Below, piece after piece: positions 22,031 to 40,457 of a stretch of 64,000 bases of DNA. The translations under genes and the position numbers were made by a program. Source of the stretch: Lycium barbarum (lineage: Eukaryota > Streptophyta > Magnoliopsida > Solanales > Solanaceae); the NCBI RefSeq assembly GCF_019175385.1, contig NC_083344.1, forward strand, positions 24,740,231 to 24,804,230, given 5' to 3'. Below the pieces are notes generated by a model. That model saw only the letters and a program-made list of their open reading frames with translations, made no database searches and had not been told where the DNA came from. The first letter of the stretch is position 1, and every line of letters starts with the position of its first letter.

Positions 22031-23939
22031 GAGTTTTAAAGATAAGTATAGAAATTACCAATGCATCATTATGCGGTTGAATGATGCCTTCTGCATCCTC
22101 GTTGTTGAAAGAGATAGAACCCTCGGGTAAATAATCCCAGCTGCGCTTCTCGCGAACAACAGAAACCTTGGCCCGTTTCATCACCGGCCCTCGAGGGGCA
22201 TCGATACCCCCGACTATCATGTTGATTATATGCTGGGGTTCTACTGCCTTGGCCCTTTTATGAGTCTCCCTTTCCTTGTAGTGACCTTTGGCTCTTTCAC
22301 TCAGCAATTCTCGGAGATGGCCATTCTTCAGTAATCGGGCTACCTCCTCTCTTAACTGGCGACAATCCTCAGTCCTGTGTCTGTGGGTTCCATGATATTC
22401 ACACATCATGTTAGGGTCCCGTTGGCTCGGGTCCGACCTTAGAGGTCTCAGCCATCTTACATCCAGAATACGACCAATAGCCGATACGAGGTCCGAGGTG
22501 TTGACGTTGAAGTTGTACTCCGATATCCTCGGCGAATCTTTGTTGCCGGCAGAGCTTCCGGCATCGTTCCTGAATGAGAGACCTCGACTGTTCGACGGGC
22601 GCTCGACCGGTTTATCACCCCGACCGGAGAAATGTCTCGGGCCAACTCTAGATTTCTTCGGCCTGAGGCTTGGTTTCTCCGAATGAGGATATGGCCGATA
22701 CCTTTCCCTCGATGATCTCGCCTCCGGCTCGTAATTTTTCCTTGGTCTCTCAAAACTTTTGTTCATGTTTACTGCCCCCGGAGGGAGCTGGAGTTGGTCA
22801 TCCTCCACCCGAATCTTCGACTCGTATCGGTTATGGACATCTGCCCATGTCACAGCCTCGTATTCTAGCAAGCTTTCCTTTAATTTGAACGAAGCCGTCG
22901 AGCTCCGAATATTGAGCCCCTTTGTGAAAGCTTGTGCAGCCCACTCCTCCGGAACCGGGGGGAGCTCCATCCGTTCCCTTTGGAATCGGTTGACAAATTC
23001 ACGCAGTAACTCATCGTCTCTTTAGGTTATACGGAAAATGTCTGCCTTACGGGCCTGCACCTTTTTGGCACCGGCGTGAGCTTTTATGAAGGCATCGGCG
23101 AGCATTTCGAAAGAAGTGATTGAATGCTCGGGCAGATGATCGAACCACGTCAATGCTCCTTTTGACAAAGTTTCCCCGAACTTTTTCAGCAGTACTGATT
23201 CAATTTCGTCTTCCTCCATGTCATTGCCTTTTATAGAGCAGGTGTATGAGGTCACGTGTTCGTGTGGGTCCGTTGTGCCGTCATATTTCTGGATATCCGG
23301 CATTTTGAACCTCTTCGGGATTAATTTCGGAGCTGCACTCGGAGGAAAAGGCTTTTGGATGTTCCTCTTCGAATCCGGCCCTTTCAGTAAAGGCGGAGCC
23401 CCCGGGATTTGGTCCACCCGAGAGTTATATGTTTCCACCCTCTTTTCGGTCGAGTCTACCCGCTTTGCCAAAGTTTCGAGCATTCTCAGAACCTCGGTGG
23501 AGGAACCAGCTCCGGACCCATTGCTCTCAACCATCCGTGCCTCATCTCTTCTGGGTTCAGCAACACCCTTCGCCTCCTCCGAGGTTGTTTTATCTCCTCC
23601 GTTTTGCAACTGGGCTATTTCAACTCCCTGCTCGGCAATCGCCGTTCTCTGTTCCTGCAACATTTCAAAAATTAAACGCAAGTCAATATTATCATTCGGG
23701 GTATCCGGCTCTTTCCGGCCCTGTGTCCAGGACAACGTAATTGAATTGTGAGTATTTAAAGGTTCAGTGGCCGGTTGGGCGGTGTTTTCCTGGTCCACGG
23801 TGCTTTGATAGTTGAGGCCCTCCCTCAAATTAACGGGGTTAGGGTCAGCGGGGTTTGGTAATCCTCGTGGCCCGCTGCCTTCATTTTCAGCCACGATCTT
23901 GTTGTTGTTGATGTGACCAGATTGCCCACTGTTAGCCAT
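22030..23939 (-). pseudogene. gag: Tat element gag (broken)
   Basis: The gag reading starts best at the ATG at 23939 (MANSGQSG...), about 110 bases inside the 5' LTR; an upstream in-frame ATG at 24074 lies in the LTR and is unlikely. The product would be the nucleocapsid/capsid precursor that packages element RNA in the cytoplasm. The central part (about 23330-23030) has the retrotransposon gag pattern ...KYDGTTDPHEHV...ALTWFDHLP. An in-frame TAA at 23022-23024 interrupts it where the neighbouring residues suggest a Gln codon. A CxxH...HxxxxC zinc knuckle variant (CEYHGTHRHRTEDC) lies at about 22403-22362. The frame then runs on into protease. Confidence 0.85.
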
Positions 23940-24030
23940 TTGGTCCGTTTTTTCAGAGACGAACAGAAGATGCTTTTGATTTTGATGGGTAAGACAGAGA
24001 TCAAGATCAAAGACCATTATTATCCTAAGC

Positions 24031-24048
24031 CCACGGTGGGCACCAAAC
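24031..24048 (-). other. Primer-binding site of the Tat element
   Basis: Immediately inside the 5' LTR, the minus strand reads GTT then TGGTGCCCACCGTGG. A TGG start at this spacing is the usual form of a plant retroelement primer site complementary to a tRNA 3' end. It is not the initiator-methionine type seen in the copia element of this window. The primer tRNA was not assigned. Confidence 0.7.
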
Positions 24049-24740
24049 TGTTTACCCCGAATTTGGATAATCAATTAAATTTATGAGTGAGGTATAGGAT
24101 ATGTGGTAAGCTTTGACCTATTCTTTGATTGAGAAAGAATGGAATAGGATCAACTATAAATAATCTAAATAATAACTGATGGTATGCGCCAAACGTATAT
24201 GCTAATATGTTGAATATTGCTTGAGTGCACTAGATCAGAAGATGAACACAGTAAACTCGGACCAAAATCAGATATTTGAGAGAGAGAGAGTTTATATATT
24301 TTTTGCTATTACAAGACTTCTTGATATGAGGAAGCCAACCCTCTAAAAGGGGGCAATGACCCCTATTTATAGTATTGTCCCATGGGTTTCATACAACAAG
24401 TGTCTCTAGAAAATAAAGAAAAAACTCTGAAGTGGGTTAGGTTGGATTAGGTTGATCGTACGGTCTGACACCCGTACGATTGGCAGTTAAACATGGCAGG
24501 ACGTTATCGACGCGTGGCAATGGCGTAACGGATCTCCCGGACCAACGGCCACGATCAAACGGACTAACGGCCACGATCAACTCGGCTATGAAGAAACCGG
24601 ACCACATGAAAATCTTCCCTCTCTTTGATCCAAACACTTCTCCGGTCCAGAAAGAAAGTCTTCGTGCATGTGCTCGTTTCTTTCTTCCCTCGGTCACCGG
24701 TCTCACCGGTCCAGCAGATACCCAATTTTTACCGTATACA
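24049..24740 (-). repeat. 5' LTR of the Tat element (692 bp)
   Basis: On minus it begins TGTATACGGTAAAAAT and ends GGGGTAAACA, the TG...CA form. It is followed by the target copy ACTAT at 24741-24745 on the plus strand. It carries two copies of a 22-bp CAAACGGAC-type unit where the other LTR has three. The gag leader starts just below 24049. Confidence 0.93.
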
Positions 24741-24817
24741 ACTATATGTATGTTCTAGAGAGTCACCTCACTGCTAAGGTTGACCAATTTTTACATATGC
24801 GGAAGAAATATTTCTAA

Positions 24818-25243
24818 TCACTTATCTTGATGGACACCCCCATACATCTCCTGAAGCTTCTGAAGTTCCTCCTCCTTCTTCTTCTGGTCTTGTTTCTTGC
24901 TCATCTTGTCTTGCCGGTAATACAGAACAATCAAGTACCTGCTCAAACAACAAAATTGAAATTAACATCAAAGAAGAAGGTAAACTCAAAGTAGGCTAGA
25001 AGGGTTTTAGCAAAAACAAGCAACATATCCTCATACATTAAAAAATGGTTTTTACCTATTAGTGATGTTAAAGCATAGAGGTCAGCAACAACGGTCTGCC
25101 GATAAGGATCTGCCTAGTAGCACTGTATTTGCCAAAGATATCGTACATCTCCTCACTTGTGATGTTGAAACAAAGGTTTCAAACGTACATCATACGATTT
25201 ACCTCCGGCTGTAGTCGAGTATTGCCCTTTTGGAAGTGACTTC
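24818..25243 (-). pseudogene. SF3B6: SF3B6 (p14) splicing factor, decayed copy
   Basis: On minus, 25243-25057 reads, with gaps, PKGNTRLQPEVNRMMYV, stop, NLCFNITSEEMYDIFGKYS. This is the N-terminal RNA-recognition motif of the branch-site p14 subunit of SF3b. A TGA stands where Arg of the RNL motif is expected (about 25190). The following part is shortened and frame-shifted. After a GT...AG gap (25056-24939) the last exon, 24938-24818, reads YLIVLYYRQDKMSKKQDQ then KKKEEELQKLQEMYG and ends in TGA. In a working gene the protein contacts the branch adenosine during splicing. Retention of an intron points to a DNA-level duplicate, not a retrocopy. The gene lies 77 bp from the Tat element. Confidence 0.8.
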
Positions 25244-25554
25244 TATTTTTTGTGTGTCAGAGTTGGAAAGTAGGCCAAAAAGAATATCAATATGACATTT
25301 TATATTTATTTTCAAAAATTAATTATTCTTGTTTCTTCTATATTTATTAATTTTCTTTCTTTTTTCATATTCAGTTTTCTTCTTGTAAAAATCCTACATT
25401 GTATGCTAATATAGTAAACTAACTGAAAGCCATAACATTAACATAATAGTAACATCTAAATAAATTAATAATTAATATAAGAAATCTATTAATAAATCAC
25501 GATTGAATTTTATCATAATGGTATACCTTAGTTAAAAAAGATATACAGAAGTTC

Positions 25555-25758
25555 ATGCAGTTTTGTAATGTTCATATTCAACATATATACGGACAAGGCA
25601 ATAGAATTGCAGAATATTTGGCAAATCTTGCATTGGACAAAGACAAAAAACTAGAATTCAAAAACTTTCAGGAATTACGAAGCACAGAAAGAAAACTAAT
25701 TAATATGGACAAGATGCAGCTTACAAACTTGAGGATCAGAACCAAGAAGATTATATGA
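25555..25758 (+). pseudogene. Retroelement RNase H C-terminal fragment
   Basis: A 67-codon open stretch reads ...HIQHIYGQGNRIAEYLANLALD..., the C-terminal H-x-x-R-x-x-N-x-x-A-D-x-L-A signature of RNase H-like domains found in plant LINE-derived proteins, with the Asp replaced by Glu. There is no upstream half and no start that fits, so it is a fragment. It has no evident link with the SF3B6 copy next to it. Confidence 0.5.
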
Positions 25759-25854
25759 TGATCACAAACCTAATAATTTGGTTCTACTGGACACAAACAA
25801 GTGATATGGAGAAAGTAGTATTAATTCTAGATCATGTATTAGTTATTCTTCTAA

Positions 25855-26284
25855 TTCCACCCACCACAAAGCAAATAAAATCATAAAATGATAACCAATA
25901 AAATAATATATAAACCTTCTTTATATATAGTATTCCCCATATTTCAATTTATGTGACACATTTTTTCTTTTTAGTCTGAATGATATATTTTTATATTTAG
26001 AATCAATTTAATTTTATGAGATGATTAATAGCCACACAAATATTTAACGCTTGTTTTAGGCTACAAACTTTGAAGGTCTTACTTTTCTTTTTAAATCAGT
26101 AACTAGTTAAATGGTGCCACATAAATTTAGACGGAGGAAGAATCAATTTTAGGGGATTATGGTTATTGACTCTTTTCTTTTTTCAACTTGTTTGTCCCTT
26201 TTTCATAAAGGAATAGTCAAGTCCCCTTTGATCGAACCATATATAAACCAACCTTTTGTGCCTTTGTAAGGTCGAATCGAAGTC
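25855..26284 (+). promoter_or_regulatory. Upstream duplicate of the IDH promoter
   Basis: This block matches the proximal promoter at 26288-26838 in order: TTCCACCCAC, ATCATAAAAYGATAACCAAT (CCAAT-type), AATAATATRTAAACCTTC, a Stowaway-like insert, TTTGTCCCTTTTTCATAAA, a TATATAAAC box (26240-26248) and TTTTGTGCCTTTGT. It ends where the second copy begins, about 433 bp offset. No start codon for the gene follows it directly. Confidence 0.8.
25933..26140. mobile_element. Stowaway-like MITE in promoter copy 1
   Basis: Starts after a TA with TTCCCCATATTTCAATTTAT and ends with the inverted partner CATAAATTTAGACGGAGGAA. This is a decayed form of the CTCCCTCCGT...ACGGAGGGAG termini of Stowaway elements. 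It occupies the same place in the block as the MITE of copy 2. Confidence 0.65.
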
Positions 26285-26287
26285 TCA

Positions 26288-26350
26288 TTCCACCCACGAC
26301 AAAGAAAATTAAATCATAAAACGATAACCAATAAAATAATATGTAAACCT

Positions 26351-26402
<52 letters not shown>

Positions 26403-26844
26403 CCGCCGTTTCAATTTGAGTGTGTTATTTTCTTTTTTAGTCTCTATATAGTACTTCTTATATATATATATATAGTACTCCCCCGTTCCAATTTGAATGT
26501 GTTAATTTTTTTTTTAGTCTGTCTATAAAAGAGTACAACTTTTTATATTTACTAAGTTGATACGTCAAATATGACAAATTTAAAATTACAAGATTCAAAA
26601 AATATTTCTAATATATTACACACATTTTAAAAGTCTCTCTTTATTTATTAAATTTCATGTAAATTAAATTAAGACACTTAAATCGGAACGCAGGAGCAAT
26701 GTTTTTTAGGGGAATTTATGGGTATTGACTGTTGACTCTTCTTTTTTAATTTAATAAAACTTGTTTGTCCCTTTTTCATAAATAAAGGAACCATATATAA
26801 ACAAACCTTTTGTGCGTTTGTGAGGAGTGGGATCGAAGAGAATA
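26288..26844 (+). promoter_or_regulatory. Proximal IDH promoter
   Basis: Second copy of the duplicated block. CCAACT/CCAAT-like AACCAATAAAA at about 26327, TATATAAAC at 26794-26802, and the ATG at 26845, 51 bases beyond the TATA box. The leader is therefore short, about 20 bases if transcription starts 30 bases below the box. A (TA)n run at about 26358-26396 and MITE sequence separate the distal and proximal parts. Confidence 0.75.
26478..26696. mobile_element. Stowaway-like MITE in promoter copy 2
   Basis: Begins after TA with CTCCCCCGTTCCAATTTGA and ends in the inverted partner CTTAAATCGGAACGCAGGAG. The right TA has changed to CA. A partial second copy of its left end lies just upstream at about 26399-26460, separated by (TA)n. 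Confidence 0.7.
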
Positions 26845-36004
<9,160 letters not shown>

Positions 36005-36111
36005 CATGCTCATCCATATGTATATTCAATTTTTGCAATGGTTCGACATAATGTGTATGTTTCAAATATACAATTGAAATAATTTATTTTGGTGACTCAA
36101 ACAACATTACT

Positions 36112-36147
36112 TTGGGTTTAGGGTTTCAGGGTTTAGGGTTTAGTGTT
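36112..36147. repeat. Interstitial telomere-like repeat
   Basis: GGGTTTAGGGTTTCAGGG followed by TTTAGGGTTTAG is about four to five units of the plant telomere repeat TTTAGGG with one variant. It lies about 110 bp after the IDH stop codon, probably within or just after the 3' untranslated region. Confidence 0.85.
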
Positions 36148-37095
36148 TGCAAAAATTGATTGACTTTTCTTTTTGACGTTAATTTTATTCAACTTTTGCA
36201 AAAACTCTTCATCAAAAATTGGTTGTGTCTTGAATCAAGTCCATCCTTCATCAACCTTCGGAGACAAATCGAGCAGAATCATCATTATATTTATGCTAGT
36301 TCACATACTCAAGAAAGACCAAACATTTTAAGGAAAGACACTGAGTGTTCAAACCCTTGCTTAAACTCAAGCATGAATGGTTCTTTAGACACATTTGACA
36401 TTACTAATACAACAGGTCTACCTCTAGGAACAATGTTCATAATAAGAAGGATTGAACTATGAATCCTTCTAACTCGATCAAACTTAATTCATGTCAACAA
36501 CTTGAATTGAACTTTAAAGAGCATTCAACAAAAGGGAAACAAATTCATGCCTATAGTCATACAAGAATTGAAATGAAGACAGAAAGGGAATGACCAAAAA
36601 AAAAACAATAATTGACATAACTCAACTTTTTTTCTTTTCAAATTCATCATATAAGTAAATAAATTTTTAAGTTGATAAAATGCTTAGAGTACATAAATTT
36701 CTTTCTATAAGAAAAGCACTGGCGATGGATTAGATAAAAAATATAGCTAAAATAATTATAATATAGTCTTAAGAGTTAAATTGGTCAAAATGCAAACTTG
36801 AAGCAATAAAGATGAAACATTAGAAAACAAAATGTATACTAAATGAATTGTCGTTCTTAGACTTTATATTCTCACTTATCATTTTTTTTTTCTAAGTTTA
36901 AGGGCCAACCATCATTCGATAACTTTCTAAAAATCAAAAGATTTAATTTATTTAATTTGTATTATTGAACTGATTTCTGAAAAATCATAAGGTCTTGTTA
37001 TGTTACTTGTTTGATAACAATAATTATTACAAAATATTCAATCAGAAATCACAACAAAGACATTTTAGGGCTGTTGTGGGACATGATGTTTTTAT
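36148..37095. other. Intergenic, no gene seen
   Basis: AT-rich sequence after IDH. A 100-codon open stretch at 36160-36462 has no recognised domain, starts inside the likely 3' region of IDH and is not supported as a gene. Confidence 0.5.
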
Positions 37096-37432
37096 TTGGA
37101 AAATTTACATGGCATAACTTATTTTAAGAGGTATTTATGGTTAATAACTAGTATTTGTAACAATTACATTTCGTAGCTATATTTTTCATTTTGTAGCTAT
37201 ATTTTTATTTCTTAGCTATATGCAGTTGTAAATATGTATTTGAATGTATTTGGTTTTGAATGAATTATATGTAGTTGTATTCTGGAGTGTCTTGTATCCT
37301 TAAATGGTGCAGTTTTTATTTTTTATTTTTATACACTATGTCTATTGAGTAAAATAACTATATATATTGAAATTTTGTGTATTTAATTTGACATAATTCA
37401 TTAGTATCAAATCCTGATACAGTCAAATACAT

Positions 37433-37475
<43 letters not shown>

Positions 37476-37790
37476 TGTATATTTGCTTTGAATGAGTTAT
37501 ATGCAGCTGTATTTGAATCATTGTTTTGGGCAACGTACTGCAATGGTTGAATACATATGTATGTGTATTTATATACATATATATATGGCTGAATACAAAT
37601 TTTGATTGATTTATATATTGTTTGTTTCATTTATATACATATGTATAACAATGTATTGAAATACATTCAAATATATCCAAATACATGTATGCTCCTAAAA
37701 CTAGCTACGAAATTTAAATACATAAAAGGTAGCTACGGATTGTTAACAACTCTTAAAAGGTAGTTATTCCCGTAAGTTGCCCTTTTTATT
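37096..37790. mobile_element. Likely MITE with long imperfect inverted ends
   Basis: The left edge (GGAAAATTTACATGGCATAA then CTTATTTTAAGAGG) and the inverse of the right edge (GGGCAACTTACGGGAATAAC then TACCTTTTAAGAG) align over about 50 bp. The interior has repeated TAGCTATA and GTATTTGAATG segments and a (TA)n tract at 37438-37471. No ORF. The exact edges and target duplication are not settled. Confidence 0.5.
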
Positions 37791-38145
37791 TTTTGTTTCC
37801 CACATGGTGTCTAGTACCCACATTGGAGCTCATCTATGTTTAGATTTGTACCGCGTAGGGCATTCAGGAGAAGTGCTCCCTGCCATGAATTTTTTATACG
37901 CAAGACTTGAACCCTGTGGTATGATGTTTTCTTTATTAAACTTGTGGTGTAAAATGAGGCTTATATTTTTTGTGTGGCTGATAAATTATTTTCAAATATG
38001 AAAGGGGATCATTATTTTTTGCACGGACTAAAAAGAAAATAGGTTCACTGTATATATTTTTCTTTAGTAATATCGATATTCATTAAAATTGGGTTAATCC
38101 TATCACTATTCCATCATCTCCTTGATTTAGCGTTTTATTACGAAA

Positions 38146-40365
38146 CTAGTGTACGTACCCGCGGGATGCACGGTGAGTATTAACTATTTAATTTTATGCT
38201 TAATCTTTTTATATAATGTTAAGTCATATTCCTCTATATTTTTACATTAAAGTTTTTTACGTTTGTATTCCTTATATATCGTTATAGATATTATATTTTG
38301 TTATACTTGGTATCATTACATTGCCAAAGCTTGAAATTCTTTTGTTGTTCAATATTTCTTATTTTTAACTTTATCTGTTATGATTTCAGTCACATGACTT
38401 TATCCATAATATAACTTTTCTAATGATAATTCAAATGATTTCAATCTCATATTCAAATAAAATCTTGTCCAAATATATCTACACTATAAGAAGATAATTT
38501 TAGGAAAAAAAAATTCTACGATTTTTGTCTATTGTTATTGTATAATACATTAATTAATCCAGCGATATTTCTCTCAAAATTGGATTAATAGATAAATTAT
38601 CACTTTCATTAAACAATAATATTAAAAAACACATGAAATCAACCAAAAGATCAAATAATATCTTGGAATTACGACAATATTAAGCATTGCTATCGCCAAT
38701 TCCTACTCCTCCATCTAAGTTTCAAACACTACAAAAACAAATTAATGCCTTCTATAATCCGAAGAAGTATTATGAGATGTTCTAAAATTCAAAAGGAAAC
38801 TAAGAAAACTAAATGCTTATAATAAAGTTTCTTATTTCTTTTTTGCTAATATGATATGAAAATAAGTAAGCAATATGACTTGCATTTACATAAAAGAGAA
38901 CTAACGATATAACTTCTCTGGAGATATTGATAAAAAGTTAAGGACATGAAAGTAACTCATGCAACAAAATGGTAGAGAAATAATGCAAATTAGATCATAA
39001 AACATCATATCACAAGATAAAGCCACATAAGATCATTCATTCGAAAACAAAACTAAAAAAGATTAATCAATCAGCTCACACAAAAAAATATTATATCTTC
39101 ATCCTTTCTCATACATTTGTGGCACTATAAAACATAGTGAAAATCAAAAAATAATTTAAATAAATAGAGACCTATTGAGTCAATATACATCTATAATGGT
39201 AGACCCTTCTATCAGAAAGTGAAGATGGAGAAAAAATAATTTTGAAAGAAGCGGTTACGGAATGAAGAGTAATTTTAAGGAGCAAACCTAATTTAACTTA
39301 TGTATTACTGGAAGGGTATATATAGCAGGTTAAGCCTAAAACCACAAAATCTCATTTTAAATTTGAAAATTTAATCATAACCACGTCCTTTTTTTTTTTT
39401 TTCATACATCTAATGACTTACTTATTAGATGTAAGAGTGAGAAATAATATGTGTCGCCAATTCCCTTTAATAACCCTCCCAAAAAAAATCCCAACATAAT
39501 TTTTTTTCAGACCCTATATATAATATACATATTTTATATCTATATAAAATATTAAAGTAAATCATAACTACATCTTTTTTTTCCTTACATCTAATCACCT
39601 AATTATTTAATGTAGCATTTAATTAGAAAATCATATGTGTTGCCAATTTTTCTTTAATTGCCCAAAACTAAATCTTTATCCAAACATTATTCTTTTTCTT
39701 ACCTTATGATATACATGTTTTTTTGTTAAAAATCTACAGAATTTTCAATAACTTTGATTCTGGATTACATGCAATAAGCAAATAAATTTTCCCTCCTTTG
39801 CATTATCTCTATCCTCATCTTTCTATAATATTTTCCCAACTATGATATTTAATTTAATTTTTTCATTTAGTGTTTAATTCAAATGAAAGGAAAGAACTTA
39901 TTATTTATTTTATTTGTATGTTAAATTTAGAAAAATGATTACCATATTTTTGAAAGCCCTGAACAATCCAATCTTAATATTAAGTTAGATTACTTTCCTT
40001 TTTTATATATATAGATATATAGTTATTATTATTAGCAGTAGCAGTAGTAGTAAATTATTAAATTAGGTAACATTTTGAACTACAATTAATAACTTCTTTT
40101 ATAATTAATGCAGATAGAATTTGTTGACAAGTGGCTTAGTCATATTACGCCACTTGACTTAATATTAAGCTAGACTATTCTCCTTATATATATATATATA
40201 TATAATAAGTTATTATTATTATTAAATTATTAAATTAGGTAATATTTTAAAATACAATTAATAACTTCTTTTATAATTAATGCAAATAGAATTTGTTGCC
40301 AAATGACTTATTCATATTATCCACTTGGCTTAATATTAAGATATATATATATATATATATATATA
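38146..40365 (-). mobile_element. Decayed Helitron with tandem 5' region
   Basis: On minus the 3' end shows a degenerate hairpin (CCGTGCATCCCGCGG), nine bases and CTAG (38149-38146) followed by T. The 5' side carries repeated candidate starts: TCTATATATATAAAAAAGG at 40015, and a further TATATAAGGAGAATAG-type start near 40190. These belong to tandem units of 185 and 171 bp marked by TAATATTAAG at 39975, 40160 and 40331. The true 5' end could be 40015 or any later copy. No transposase remains. Confidence 0.6.
39972..40340. repeat. Two ~180-bp tandem units plus start of a third
   Basis: Units run from TTAATATTAAG through a (TA)n run, TTATTATTATTA, ATTAAATTAGGTAA, ACAATTAATAACTTCTTTTA and GAATTTGTTG to the next CACTTGRCTTAATATTAAG. 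The units differ mainly in the microsatellite length. It sits at the 5' side of the Helitron and just upstream of the CCDC93-like first exon. Confidence 0.85.
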
Positions 40366-40457
40366 CAGATAGATAGATACTGTCCCTTTGGGAATTTGCA
40401 GGAGGAAAGAGTTGCAAGTGTGGAATGTTCAGACAGTACTCTGTAGTATAAATAATA

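Larger units (their letters stand above)
9939..24740 (-). mobile_element. Ty3/gypsy Tat-lineage LTR retrotransposon, complete
   Basis: Terminal repeats at 9939-10655 and 24049-24740 and a 5-bp target duplication ACTAT (9934-9938, 24741-24745) define the element. Read on minus, the order is 5' LTR, primer-binding site, gag, protease, reverse transcriptase, RNase H, a second archaeal-type RNase H, integrase, a spacer, an antisense gene, polypurine tract and 3' LTR. The dual RNase H and the extra antisense ORF after integrase are known traits of the plant Tat lineage. A 3,018-bp solo LTR is nested at 14866-17883; without it and its duplicated 5 bp the element is about 11.8 kb. Multiple stops, frameshifts and changed catalytic residues make it non-autonomous now. 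By eye I count about 17 substitutions plus three small indels between the LTRs, roughly 2.5 percent. Confidence 0.93.

Noticed and set aside
21398..23751. Plus-strand ORFs up to 177 codons opposite gag-pol
   Set aside because: They are mirror frames of the minus-strand polyprotein; no domain and no splice logic, unlike the antisense gene at 11230-14095.
38146..40365. Autonomous Helitron encoding RepHel
   Set aside because: No ORF of useful length and no Rep or helicase motif in any frame; only the ends are Helitron-like.
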